Source: Cryptomeria japonica (Eukaryota > Streptophyta > Pinopsida > Cupressales > Cupressaceae). Taken from it: a DNA stretch of 64,000 bases. The DNA is taken from the NCBI RefSeq assembly GCF_030272615.1, contig NC_081410.1:112606433-112670432 (forward strand), given 5' to 3'. Position 1 is the stretch's first letter. The number at the start of each line of letters is the position of its first letter. Below are positions 45,122 to 56,126 of this stretch, piece after piece. The position numbers were made by a program, and so were the translations under genes. Below the pieces are notes generated by a model. The model had not been told where the DNA came from, ran no database searches, and was given only the letters and a program-made list of their open reading frames with translations.

Positions 45122-46077
45122 TGTTAGAATGTTGTCATTGATGTTTTTGTGATTTGACAAAATGAGTTTGACATGTTCTAGTACAAGCCCCACAAGCTCT
45201 AGTATTAGCATATATCCTTTTTGGGTCTGCATTGCTCCACACTGCCAGATACTTCTGTATGATTTTGGGAACTTGTTTTGTATTTGATCTAATGTCTATA
45301 TCTGAGATTTCAATTGTTCATATTTTGTTGTTGCACAGTTATGGGTCTGACAATATTGTACCTTGCTTACCGACATTGCCCAATGTAGAAGTTTTGATCT
45401 AGTCTTCTCTGGAATCATCCAATGTATGTTAGCTTCAATGTTTTTCATCTACTTCATGGATCGTGGAAGAGTTCTCTTCTATTTTGACTTTTCCAGTATG
45501 GTTAGAACATTTGAGCAATAACATGTAAAGGGTTTTTGGTCTAACCCTTCCTCCAGTTGAGATGACTTGAAGAAGAATCAGTTTAGTATAAATACAGTTG
45601 TTTTGCGAAGGTTATGATCATACTATGCGATGTATAGTGAATGTGAAAGTGATTATCTATAGTGAATGTGAAAGTGATTATGTACAGTGAATGTAAAAGT
45701 GATTATGCACCTCAATGGAACTATATCTCATGCATATGATAGATGCAATCTTAACAGTTTAAATTTTGTAATATTGATTGTAAGCCACCCTCCAGTAGTG
45801 AGTCGTTATATTTTGGGCAATGAGCCCCTCTAGTAGTGAGTTGCCTTGTATTTTGTAAATGGTTACATAATATTGAGAGTTAATCCTCTCTGTGCTTTTT
45901 CCCATCTTGGGTTTTCCACGTATAAATCCTGGTGTTATGTGTTATATTATGTTTTGCTTATTGTTCATTTCAATTATGCAATTAAGTTATATTATGTGGA
46001 TGGTTGATTAAAAGTTTTAATAGATTCGAGGGAATATTGATTCACCCCTCCCCTCTCAGTGTTCCAAATGTTCAACA
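45122..46077 (+). repeat. Probable Copia-type 5' LTR (start approximate)
   Basis: The end is fixed by TTCAACA at 46071-46077, followed after two bases by a PBS. TGTTAGAATGTTGTCATTGATG near 45122 is typical of a plant Copia LTR start. A TATAAATA box lies near 45588. The GATTCACCCCTCCCCTC-type end is common in these LTRs. I find no matching 3' LTR in the window. Confidence 0.6.
45632..45707. repeat. Three 25-bp tandem units inside the LTR
   Basis: TATAGTGAATGTGAAAGTGA-type units at 45632, 45658 and 45683 with one to three changes each, about 45-120 bp downstream of the putative TATA box. Confidence 0.8.
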
Positions 46078-46079
46078 AT

Positions 46080-46091
46080 TGGTATCAGAGC
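46080..46091 (+). promoter_or_regulatory. Primer binding site (initiator tRNA-Met type)
   Basis: TGGTATCAGAGC two bases after the LTR end. Confidence 0.85.
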
Positions 46092-46144
46092 AAGGTCCTT
46101 TAGAAAAGTCTAATAACTCGAAGGAAATATGAAAAGTTGAACAT

Positions 46145-47237
46145 ATGACACCTAGATCTACCATTGATCAAGAAAGATACTTTGATGCAAATGAAGAGCT
46201 TATAACTGCTCTTGAAGACCTTGAGAATGTAGAAAGTGAAAATAGAGATTCGAAACAAAATGTTCAGTTGGCAAATGAATGCATCAGAAAATTAAGAGAG
46301 AAAATCAGAAAATTCAAAGAAAGATATAAGGAAGTTAGTGAAGAGCTCAAGCAAGCAAATAGAACTATTGCAAATCTAAAGTCCAAGAGTGAAGAATATG
46401 AAAGAACCAAAGGGTATTTAAATAACATGGTTAAATGCAAATCAATGGAATTCAAGAAGCTTGAAGAAGAGGTCACCTCTCTAAAATCAGATCTAGAAAA
46501 ATCAAAGAAGCAAGAGGACAAACTTAAGTTCTGAAAAGCTTGATAAGATGTTAGTTGTGCAAAGGTCTCTGGAAAACAAGAATGGCTCAGGATTTGAAAC
46601 TGGTGAAAGCTCACAATGCAAGATAGAAAGCACAATAGGACCACCTTCAGTAGAAGAAGCAAAACTTGGTAAGTCTACTAAGGATGACAAAGGTAAATCA
46701 TCGGTCGAGCAACAAGTAAGTAAAAGAAACACCTCTTTTAATGGCTATTATTAATTGCAATAAACTAGGTTTTAAAGCATCTGAATGTAGAAATAGAATG
46801 AATCAAAATGTTAAATATTTCTCTGGTAGATGTTATACTTGTAACAATTATGGTCATAAATCTAGTCAATGTAAAAATCATGCTATAATAGATAAAATAG
46901 AAATAGTCACTTTGTAGGTCGTTGTTATACATGCAAAATGTTTGGACATAAGGCTAACCAATGCAGGTCAAGGCAAGGTCAAGGAAATGATAGATGCTAC
47001 AACTATAACAAGCCTGGACACATTGCAAGATACTACAGAAGTGGAGAAGCTAAAACAATTATTCCAGTAAATAAAATCAACAAGAAAGATGTGAATGTTG
47101 AGATGAAGAAAATTTGGAGGAAGAAAGAAGTCGAGGTTGCAGCTAGTTCCGGTGCAGGCCCCTGTTCCGATAATTATGATCACGAGGTTTTGGCCCAAGG
47201 GGAGAAAATCAAGAAATGTCTTTCCCCTACCAAATAA
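46145..47237 (+). pseudogene. Copia-type gag remnant: coiled coil and zinc knuckles
   Basis: The frame from 46145 (129 residues) is almost entirely a charged coiled coil (for example LANECIRKLREKIRKFKERYK), as found in the middle of many plant Copia Gags. The N-terminal Gag core seems to be missing. After stops near 46534 the sequence encodes two CCHC knuckles, CYTCNNYGHKSSQC (about 46831) and CYTCKMFGHKANQC (about 46927). A third, CYNYNKPGHIARYY (about 47000), has two Cys changed to Tyr. Frames shift between the parts. Neither protease nor integrase follows. Confidence 0.7.
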
Positions 47238-47567
47238 TGTGAGGTTGTAGTTACATCATGTTGGTTCACAGTAATAGTGAAGATTCTGGTAGAAAATATT
47301 GAGTTGCAACTTAGAATGTGGAAGTTTGGAAGGTCATTGTGGACACAGACAAAGTGAATAAATAGTAAAGCAGTATAATACTCTCTCTCTACATTTATTA
47401 TGAGCAAGTGGATTGGAAAAAGGTTAAAAAGAAGAATTCGTTAAGTTATTTCTCACTCAAAGCGAAAGAGATTTCAAGGAGCGAAAAGACGATTCAAGGG
47501 TTAGGGTCTCCCAGCGAGCTACAAAAGGTATTTTTCATACAAATCTGATAATTTATGCATCTACATC

Positions 47568-50132
47568 CATGGCTACTCATACTATTGTTGATATTATCAC
47601 TCAAAGGTGACCTAGCTTCAATAAATACCCAAATAAATCAATTAAAAATGATTTGACGGGTGCGCTTTCAAGCATTCTCTTTGGAATTCTACTAACTAAG
47701 GACATTAGGGCATATATTCATGTGAAGTTGGAAGAATACGACCGTGGAAAATTGCATAAATTATGGACAAACGAGCTAACTGGAGATAATTTCGAAATTA
47801 AGCCATAATTTCAAACCCTAGTCGACAAGAAGGTGGATGTATGGAATCTTTTTCCCAATTTTGCTTTGATGACAAATGGATTAGAATGGTAATAAGTACA
47901 TTTCATGATGAGTTCATATGGCTAGAGGAATCATTCCAAATTACCAAGGATGTGATGAAAGTTGTTACCGAATTAAGCAACTCAAGTGCACTTCTAGCAC
48001 GTAAGGCTGCTAAGAACAAAGAGGTTGAAAAGTTAACCAAGGCAACTTTTGATAGATGCTCTCTATCAGTTAGTACAGTCAAGAATAATGTCGTACACTA
48101 TGCATCTTTGATGATTGGTAATAAGATCTATTTTACCAACTAGGAAAACTCGATTTCAGCCACAACAGTCAACATGGCTTATGAGATGGTAGAGAAAAAT
48201 GTTGATTTATGATCTGTGTGAGATACTAAAAGTGCAATTCCTTGAGAATCTGAAACAATGCAAAGAAAAGAAGCATGCATTTAGGTATGGAACCCTAGCA
48301 TTGTGCATTTTTTTCTACTTCATGCAGGAAATTCCTAGGAATTGGCAAGGTGTTTTGGGCTCAGGATAGTCCCGTAGTGCATCAAATCATTGATCGTTTG
48401 AGAAGGTTTCAAGATAACACAGCACAAGATGTTGCATTTACCTCATTTTTCTCTGTTTTTCAGTATAAGATGCACAATAGGGAAAGGATCCCTAAATCTA
48501 TTGTAGAGAAGTACAAAAATGATATTACATTTTTTATTACAATAGATAAGTGCATTATGGAAGCTATAGTTCCTATAACTAATTGGGTTCCACCATTAGG
48601 CTATGAAGTCTCTAAAGACATGCTAGAAGGTTTGGCAGAATTTCTATTAGAGAGTCCAATTGATGAAACTCGAGAAAGGTTTGGGACTACTCAAGAAAAG
48701 TCTATGAAAATTCACATGGAACAAACCAAGAAAGAAACAAAGAAACAAAGAAATAAAGAAATAAAAATGTTCAAAAGTTCATTGATGAATCGCTAAAGAA
48801 AGCTAGTGCCACTGTAGAAGAATTTGAGAAGGTTAAGAGATCCAACAGGATCACTACTTCATCTGGTACCCCTGTCAAGGAGAAGGCATCTTCAGAAGAA
48901 GTAAAGGAGAAACCGGCTAAGAGAGAGAAGAAAATTCCCACATCTACTCCATCCAAGAGAGGAAAGCCAAGAGAAGTCAAAATAAATATTATTGATGTTG
49001 CATCTGAAGAAGTTGAATTAGAAGAATTTGAAGCAAAAGGATTCAAAACTCAAGCCAAAAAGGCAAAGGTAAGCAAATAGTCAAGGAATCACTAGACATA
49101 GAATCTTTGTTTAATATGATATCATTGGAAGGAGAATTAAAAGAAGTAGGTAATATGTATATTGATGTTGATAATGAGGATAAGGGGACAATTATAAAAG
49201 CTTTCATTCAATATTGCATTAGATTAAATATTGTTTTAGAAGATTTCAAAAGGGATATTCCACAAGATCTTTGGAAATATTTGGATAAGATTAGGCAAGA
49301 AGCAATTAAAGAGGATCAAGAAATTAAGAAGTCTGCTTTAGAAGTTGTTGGAAATGCCATCTCTAAGGAAAAAAGAGCTTCGCTTGAACAAGTATGCAAA
49401 TCTGATCTCTGAACCAAACAGAGATTAGATGCTCTTATGGAAAATATGCAAGCTATAGAGAATCTAAAGGTAGGAATTATAGAATTAGTCAAGGGCATAG
49501 CAAAAAAACTTGGAATATTGTCAGTTGTTGACTCTAGTCCCTATTCAAATGATCCTAAAAAATGTGTCTACTGAAGTTGTCACTGACAACATTGCGAATG
49601 AAAATGTTGTCTCTGATTATGTTATTTTTGATAATATTGTAATGGGTAAAAATCCTCCGATAGAGACCTCTAAAGTTGTTTGTCCTCTCAAACAACCCAA
49701 AAGAGATGGAGGATATAATGGAAGAGAAGAAAGATGAAGAAAAGATATCATCTGAGAAATGTATCACAATGGATGACACTAAAGAAAAAGAAGAGGCAGG
49801 TACTAGCTCTAGTACCTTCGATAATTCTTTGAAAATCTTACTTGCTTCACCCCTATCTTTCGAGCTCATTACTTCTTCGCGGTTAATTGTTGATTTCATT
49901 GAATTGATCTGTTCCAAAAGTTTTAGATTGGATAAGCCATTTAGGCTTTTGCTAAGAAATATGTCTTTGAAGAACTGAAGGAAAAGAATAAGGTGATTGA
50001 AGAGGCAATAATAGCACTAGAACGTTCCATCCTGGATAGTTCCGCTGATCCATCTACCTCCAACCTAGATAAATGCAAAACTTTGTTAAATTTAGGGAAA
50101 ACTTTAAGAAACCCCCCCTTGGACAAGGTGTA
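47568..50132 (+). pseudogene. Decayed long ORF of unknown function behind the Copia-type gag
   Basis: Overlapping frames on the plus strand build one decayed protein. It has an N-terminus MATHTIVDIITQR (47568), then a part with FHDEFIWLEESFQITKDVMK (about 47900) and KSIVEKYKNDITFF (about 48500). Long Lys/Glu-rich, probably coiled-coil segments follow (48780-49080, 49107-49412, 49676-49978). Several stops and frameshifts, for example near 48770, break it. I do not recognise a domain. The FIWLEE...ITK pattern reminds me of plant retroelement-associated extra ORFs, but I cannot confirm this. It might be an accessory ORF of a non-autonomous element or captured host sequence. Confidence 0.45.
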
Positions 50133-50264
50133 AAAACCTGGCGAAAGGTGTATAATTGCAGAGGAAAATTTTAATTTTACTAGCGAAATTTTACGGTTTA
50201 CAGAGAAAAAATAATAATCACCATTGGCGAATCATTCATGATCGCTCAAAGTTTGTGAAAAATC

Positions 50265-50560
50265 CAGGCAAATTGTAATATTTTTAAAACCAAAAAAATA
50301 TTTGCATGGGCGAATTGTAATGATTTTAAAACCAAAAAAAAATTTGCATTGGCGATTTCAACCTATTTTCAAACCATAAAAAAAAATATTGGCGATTTCA
50401 ACCTATTTTCAAACCATAAAAAAAATATATTAGCAATTTCAACCTATTTTCAAACCATAAAAAAAAAATATTGGCGATTTCAAGATATTTTCAAACCATA
50501 CAAAAAAAATATTGGTGATTTCAACCTTTTTCCAAAACGTAAAGAAAATATATTGGCACC
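50265..50560. repeat. About seven 40-41-bp tandem units
   Basis: Units of the type TTGGCGATTTCAACCTATTT plus TCAAACCATAAAAAAAAATA begin near 50349, 50389, 50430, 50472 and 50513, with two more diverged units before them. The A-run length varies. The array lies just left of the 5' LTR at 50596. Confidence 0.85.
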
Positions 50561-50595
50561 TCAACAGTCCCCGTTAAGTCATTAAAACACGTGGC

Positions 50596-51790
50596 TGTAG
50601 CGTCCTAAAATTGCGACACTTGCAATTTTGACTGCATTTGGGTCTTCACGATGGCGGCGCAACGTTGAACCTGAATGGAGACCCCGAAACCTGTTTACGA
50701 CACCAAAAACTGCATTTTTTAGCACCCTGGCCTGATCCCTCCTTGCACCCTGCTGTCCCGGGAGGTGGGACCATGGCGCCCAGCGCCCTGGTCCCTGGCC
50801 CTATTTTGGGCCCGGTCTCTTTTGGGCATCGGGTCTTTAAGTTTGCAAATTGGAAAATAATGTTTCTAGGTCGGCCTAAGGTCGGAAAAATCAATCTATC
50901 AGCCCCAATTGACAAGTATATAAACTACATTTCCCCTCTCAAAAGGAGGAGGATATATGTAGGAAAAAGGCGGAAGCGATATTCAAACATTAAAACATTC
51001 AAGCATTCAAGCATTCCTTCAAGCAATTGAGCATTCTAAGTCTCCATTCAAGGCTAAGTGTTGCATTCAAGACAAGGATTCAACCATTGAAGAGGAGATC
51101 ACATACAACATACAACATACTACATACATTACACCTTCGCATGTAAGAATACAAACATTCTTACAACAAAGTATCAGTACTTGTTTACATTACAAACATT
51201 TACATTTACAACATTCTCATTTCTTGGTTAATTCCAAAACCGGGGTTTGACCTAAAGGCAAACCCCTAATCCCTAACCCCCCAATCGTCCTCTCTTTTCT
51301 GTGTGTAGGTTGCAGGTACACGGCTGTAATTGAAGATCTGGAATCCTTGTGCAGAGACGAACAGATCCCCCTTCGTTTCGCGGATTTTTCGGAGGACCGT
51401 GTGCACGCCGGGCGCCATCGTCCCGTCAACTTTCGCTCAAATTTGCAGAACAACACCGTCTTGACATTTTACTGCTAATTCCAGGTCCGCAGCTTCATCC
51501 CATATCCCTATCTCTGTTTATAAGCGAATCTTTCCTACTTTACATGCATTCCTAGTTCAATCTTTCTATCTACATTCTTTACAAAAGAGGGTATCCTTGA
51601 TGTCTTAACCCTTGAAACTCATTTAGAATCCAATCTTGCATTGCGTGGGATTGGATCTTGTGGGTTTCAACCCCTCTTTTGAATGTAAAGTCTCCCCTAA
51701 GTGAAAACCATCAACCCTAGTGACTCTCCCTTCTCTCTCCTTGGAGTTGGGGAGGGGAGAACAACTAGGGTTCGATTTTTCCGCTTTACA
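50596..51790 (+). repeat. 5' LTR of the gag-only Gypsy element
   Basis: 1,195 bp, TGTAGCGTCC...CTTTACA. It carries a GC-rich first 250 bp, a TATATAAA box (50917-50924) and a GTGCAC-centred motif near 51401. A 130-codon open frame (50638-51030) is also present in the 3' LTR and is judged incidental. Confidence 0.92.
50917..50924 (+). promoter_or_regulatory. TATA box of the gag-only Gypsy LTR
   Basis: TATATAAA in both LTRs (also at about 57490-57497), placed about 320 bp into a 1,195-bp LTR, as expected for a U3 promoter. Confidence 0.6.
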
Positions 51791-51793
51791 TTT

Positions 51794-51812
51794 TGGTGAA
51801 CCCGACGTGAAC
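51794..51812 (+). promoter_or_regulatory. Candidate primer binding site
   Basis: TGGTGAACCCGACGTGAAC starts three bases after the LTR end and begins with the TGG expected to pair with the tRNA CCA end. I could not assign the tRNA. Confidence 0.55.
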
Positions 51813-52195
51813 ATCCTCATTCTGATTATTCATGGTTAGATCTGAAAATTTTGTTTCCTTGATTACATTTCCATGTTTGATCTTTTGCAAATTTTAGAGG
51901 CTAATTGCATAAAAACCCTAAAATTTTCTTTTTCAGTAATTAAACTTGTGAAATGTTTAATTGCTAATGCTTGTTTCAGATCTACCCTTCTATTACAAAT
52001 TGTCAATTCATATTTGTGCTTTAATTCTGAAAATTAAGTGGTTAAATGTCAAAACCCTAATTTTTAAAACCTTCTTGATTCAACCTTTGACTAATAATTT
52101 CACTACTCAAAACACCTCCAAATCGGCTGTAACTTTGGATTCCGCAATAAAATCACAATATCTTTCATCCCTGAAAATTTGGAAAAAAGTTGCGA

Positions 52196-52848
52196 GGACC
52201 GTGTGCACCCCGAGCGCCATCGTCCCCGACATTTTTTCCGAAATTTCAGGAGCTAGATCTTACTATATTTTTCTGCTAAAATCCAGAATTTTGGCTGATT
52301 TTATCAATTTTAACACTTTCAAAATTACAGTCAAAGTTGGTCTAGCGATTGCTTGGATTGAGGCTTCTAATCATTCAAAAATCATTGAAATTGAAATTCA
52401 TATCAAAATTGTGTTTCTTACAATCCTAAATCTGAAAAGTGTGTTGGCATTCATTCGAAATTTCAGTGTTTTATTCAAAAATTTTGTAGTTTGTGACTTT
52501 TGAAATTAAGTGTTTAATTGCAACAACCTTGATTTCCACTTTAAAATTCAAATTTTGCATGAAATCGAGTCAACTTTTAAATTTCAAAACTTGCATTGCT
52601 TTCAGCATTCCCTCTAAAATCATAAAATTCAAAATTTCAGTTTCCCTCTCTTTTTCAAAATTCAAATTTTACATTTTTCAACAATCTTGGTAGGGTTCAA
52701 TTTTGAGATTGCAACTTTAATTTGGCCTATCTACAGATCTCAAAATCACTCAATTTTTTCAGATTAGCTTTAAAATTATCATAACTTTCATCCCTGAAAA
52801 ATTCGAAAAAAGTTGCGAGGACTATGTGCACTCTGTTCGCCACGGTCC
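52196..52848 (+). repeat. Two leader copies of a GTGCAC-centred motif (third copy in the LTR)
   Basis: GAGGAC-GTGCAC-GTCC units occur at 52196-52225 and 52819-52848 within two direct repeats of about 170 bp (52130-52290 and 52745-52930). The LTR carries another at 51394-51423. In each, GGAC and GTCC can pair and the palindrome GTGCAC sits between them. The surrounding bases have drifted. Confidence 0.6.
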
Positions 52849-52976
52849 CTGACATTTTTTCCGAAATTTCGGGAGATTGTCCTGATTGTATTTAACAGCT
52901 TAACTCTAGGAGATTGGCTAATTTTATTGAAATTTGCTACCTATAAAATTCAAAATCTTCTCTCTCTCTTTAGTGC

Positions 52977-55900
52977 ATGAGTTTTACAACAATAAGCCCT
53001 ACTTACACTATTCTCGTTAGACGAAGCCTTAGAATTAAGTCTTTCCAAGGTGTAATTACCGAGGAGATGGAACCTAATTTGAATGGCCCTTTTAATGAGG
53101 ACATGGGTAATTCCTCTAATCCTCTTAATGATGAAGAAGCTCTCCATGAGGTTTCTGTAGAACAACTTTCAAAATTGGATAACCAATTTGATGATTTTCG
53201 ACAATGGATGTCTCAAGAATACCCTGATAGCGAAGCTCTTTCATTAATTGAGGGTCTAAAACGTATGGTTCAAAGTGATAAGAATGGCATTGATATTTTG
53301 CGTGGTATTGCACACATTGTGGATTCGAATGTGATGCCTATGAAGAGTTGTGCCGAAACTTTAGGTTATACACAACCTCCTACTCAAGTTAATCATTCTA
53401 TTCCTTTGACAACTCCTATTGCTAGTATACCTACTTTTACCTCAAACATAATGACTACTTCAATACAAGACATTCCTCCTATGATCACTAATCATGGGGG
53501 CAATCCTTCTTCTTCAATCAACCCTCTGCCTTCACTCAATCCAACTTCTTCATTCATTCCTTCAATGAGTGTTCCTATTATATCACCACAAATGAACATG
53601 ACGCAAGGGGGCAATTCATTTAACCCTTCCATTCCTCCTTGTAGTGTTCCTCCTTTCCAATCATCTCCTATGACTAACTATCATAGTGTCCCACCACCTT
53701 ACTCTCTACCTTCTTTCAATAACATAACACCTCCATCGCAATCTAACACATCTAATATGAACTCTTCGACTGAAGCGACCATTAACAATCTTGCACAAAC
53801 TGTCTCTTCTTTACAACAACAAATTGCCTCTATGAATCAATCTAAGTTTAGTGTGCCCACATTTGATGTTGTGAACCCACTTTCTCTTGACATTGTTCGA
53901 GCTATTCCCCCTAAACATGTTGAAATTCTGCATTTGGAGCTTTATAATGGTAAGTGTGATCCTCTAACACATGTTAAGACCTTTCAAACAATATGTACCG
54001 ATTTTGCTTATGACCAAAGGTTGCTTGCAAAACTGTTTACCAGAACATTAAGAGATAAAGCCCTACAATGGTATTGCTCGTTGCCTTCTTATTCTATTTC
54101 TTCTTTCGAACAACTTGCAAATGCTTTTATTCAACAATTTCAAAATAATATAAGTCCTAAAGTTACTTTGATTGATTTAATGCATTGTAAACAAGGTGTT
54201 AAAGAAAAAGTGACTGATTTCATTGGTAGATATAAGCATTTGTATGCTCAAATTTCCTTTCCAGTGCCTGACAATGATATTCAAAGAATCTTTATTTCTA
54301 ATTTACAAAAAGATATTAGAGAAAAACTTATGTTTTCTGAGTTTACTTCTTTCCAACAGTTGTGCGCAACTCTTCACAATTATCAACTGACTGTGAGTCA
54401 AATGGAACAAGCAAATCCTATGGCTCCGAGTGATAAGGGAGATAGTAGTCAACAACCATTTGGGAAGTTTAAACCGAACAGAGAGTCCATTAAATTCAAT
54501 GAAAACATCATCAACAACAATGTGAATGCAGCATCAGGTGTGCCTCCTATTTCTAAGTTTTTCAAGAAAGAAAGAAAGTTTACTCCTTTGAATGAATCAT
54601 TGCATAGTATTATGAATAAGTTATTGGAACAAAATGTGCTTACTCTTCCTCCTATAAAGCAAATAGATCCTGCAAAGATTAATTCACCCTCTTTTGATAA
54701 CAAATCTTTTTGTCAATTTCATCGTCATCCTGGGCATGATACTGAAAAATGTTTTGCTTTAAAGGGTAAAATTCAAGATTTGATTGATAATAATACTATC
54801 TCTGTTTCTGGTGTGAATGATAAAGGCAACACATCTATAGCTCCTCCTAACCAAAATCTTCAGATTTTTATTGATCCATTACCTTCTCATACCTCTAATG
54901 CGATTGATACTAATGATTCATCTGTCTCACCTGATGATCTTGTGTCTATGGCTCCGAATGTGATTAACTTTGTAGAGCAGCAGGAAATCCCTAAAGAACC
55001 TTCCATCACCTTTGATTCTAGTGAAACTATCAGGGCACCTGATGGTCCTTTATATATAGTTGCAAAAGTCAAGAATACACCTTGCCGTGGAGTGCTTATT
55101 GATCCTTCTTGTATGGTTAATATCATTACTGAAGAATTTCTTTTTACTTTGCAATTGAATCAAGTGATCTATGACGAAACAAATGTGGTTGTGAAATTAT
55201 TTGATGCATTTTCTTCTCCTGCAATTGGTTCTATTACATTACCTATTGAGGTCCATAACAAATCCCTTGATATGAGCTTTGCTATTATTCCATCATCCGA
55301 ACAATTTCGTGTGAAGCTAGGCTATCCTTGGCTATCTTCCATGAAAGCTATTGCTTCTCCTATTCACAAGTGTTTGAAATTTCCCCATAATGGTGAAGTT
55401 GTTACTGTCAATCATAGTCTCTTTAAACTAGTTGAGAGAACTTCTAGCGTTCCTATTGATTACTTTTGGCCTAAACAATTCCAATCTCTTCCACCGCGAA
55501 GTGATCATCTTTTCAAATCTTATCAAAAGTGGAAAAAAGATATGATCCTATCTCTAAGTGAACCTAGAACACCCAAACTTGACATTCCTATCGTTCTTGA
55601 GAAGGAAGTTCTTCCTTTGAAAGATAAAACTAATGTCTTTCCTCAAGAAGATTCCCAACCCATCCCTATGAATATGACTATGTCTATATCTAATAAACTT
55701 CCCAAAAGTAGACCTATACCTCCTCGTCATGATGGGCTTGGTCTCCTTCCTAAACCAAATATTCCTCCTTTGTATGGAGCAGTTCCTCCTCCTTCCTCTT
55801 ATGGAGAGAAGAGACCTTCCTCTTCTCCTATTGTTCAACCTAAGAGACCACAACCTAAGCACCCAAGTGAAAAGGATGAGAACATTCTTCCTCCTCAATC

Positions 55901-56126
55901 TCCTCAACTCCCTACTAAGACTAGACGGAATCGTTCTGCACGTGAACGCCGACGAAAGCGTCGTCTTAGAGCTCAGGCAGCTGCTTCTCAAACTTTGCAA
56001 TCCCCAAAACACCTTCAGCCAGTATTATTCCATTTTCTCCTCAGCCGACGATTGAGCCAAAATCTCCTAAACATAAGATGCATGATGGTCTTGATCCTGT
56101 GCGAGTTAAAGATCCTATTTTTATAA
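52977..56126 (+). CDS. Gag plus protease-like protein of the gag-only Gypsy element (1049 aa)
   Basis: The ATG at 52977 follows a long leader; another in-frame ATG at 53067 (MEPNLNGPF) is an alternative. Residues about 100-280 are Pro/Ser/Asn-rich. The Gag core lies at about 315-480 (PLTHVKTFQTICTDFAYD, then LRDKALQWYCSLP). A knuckle, CQFHRHPGHDTEKC, is near 580. The protease-like domain near 690-810 has GVLIDPSCMVNIITEE and GYPWLSSMKAI. The usual D-G/T-G-A/S triad reads D-P-S-C, so the catalytic Asp (codon 55101-55103) stays but its neighbours do not. A proline-rich basic tail follows. A frameshift near 56010 spoils the last 35 or so residues. No RT follows. Confidence 0.78.
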   Translation: MSFTTISPTYTILVRRSLRIKSFQGVITEEMEPNLNGPFNEDMGNSSNPLNDEEALHEVSVEQLSKLDNQFDDFRQWMSQEYPDSEALSLIEGLKRMVQSDKNGIDILRGIAHIVDSNVMPMKSCAETLGYTQPPTQVNHSIPLTTPIASIPTFTSNIMTTSIQDIPPMITNHGGNPSSSINPLPSLNPTSSFIPSMSVPIISPQMNMTQGGNSFNPSIPPCSVPPFQSSPMTNYHSVPPPYSLPSFNNITPPSQSNTSNMNSSTEATINNLAQTVSSLQQQIASMNQSKFSVPTFDVVNPLSLDIVRAIPPKHVEILHLELYNGKCDPLTHVKTFQTICTDFAYDQRLLAKLFTRTLRDKALQWYCSLPSYSISSFEQLANAFIQQFQNNISPKVTLIDLMHCKQGVKEKVTDFIGRYKHLYAQISFPVPDNDIQRIFISNLQKDIREKLMFSEFTSFQQLCATLHNYQLTVSQMEQANPMAPSDKGDSSQQPFGKFKPNRESIKFNENIINNNVNAASGVPPISKFFKKERKFTPLNESLHSIMNKLLEQNVLTLPPIKQIDPAKINSPSFDNKSFCQFHRHPGHDTEKCFALKGKIQDLIDNNTISVSGVNDKGNTSIAPPNQNLQIFIDPLPSHTSNAIDTNDSSVSPDDLVSMAPNVINFVEQQEIPKEPSITFDSSETIRAPDGPLYIVAKVKNTPCRGVLIDPSCMVNIITEEFLFTLQLNQVIYDETNVVVKLFDAFSSPAIGSITLPIEVHNKSLDMSFAIIPSSEQFRVKLGYPWLSSMKAIASPIHKCLKFPHNGEVVTVNHSLFKLVERTSSVPIDYFWPKQFQSLPPRSDHLFKSYQKWKKDMILSLSEPRTPKLDIPIVLEKEVLPLKDKTNVFPQEDSQPIPMNMTMSISNKLPKSRPIPPRHDGLGLLPKPNIPPLYGAVPPPSSYGEKRPSSSPIVQPKRPQPKHPSEKDENILPPQSPQLPTKTRRNRSARERRRKRRLRAQAAASQTLQSPKHLQPVLFHFLLSRRLSQNLLNIRCMMVLILCELKILFL

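Noticed and set aside
46264-46732. Minus-strand Leu/Phe/Ser-rich frames opposite the gag coiled coil
   Set aside because: Antisense of Lys/Glu-rich codons gives Leu/Phe/Ser-rich shadows; the plus strand carries the real coding signal.
50638-51030. 130-codon frame in the 5' LTR of the gag-only Gypsy element, repeated at 57211-57603
   Set aside because: It lies in GC-rich U3 sequence, partly upstream of the TATA box, and is open in both near-identical LTRs by descent. No family similarity.
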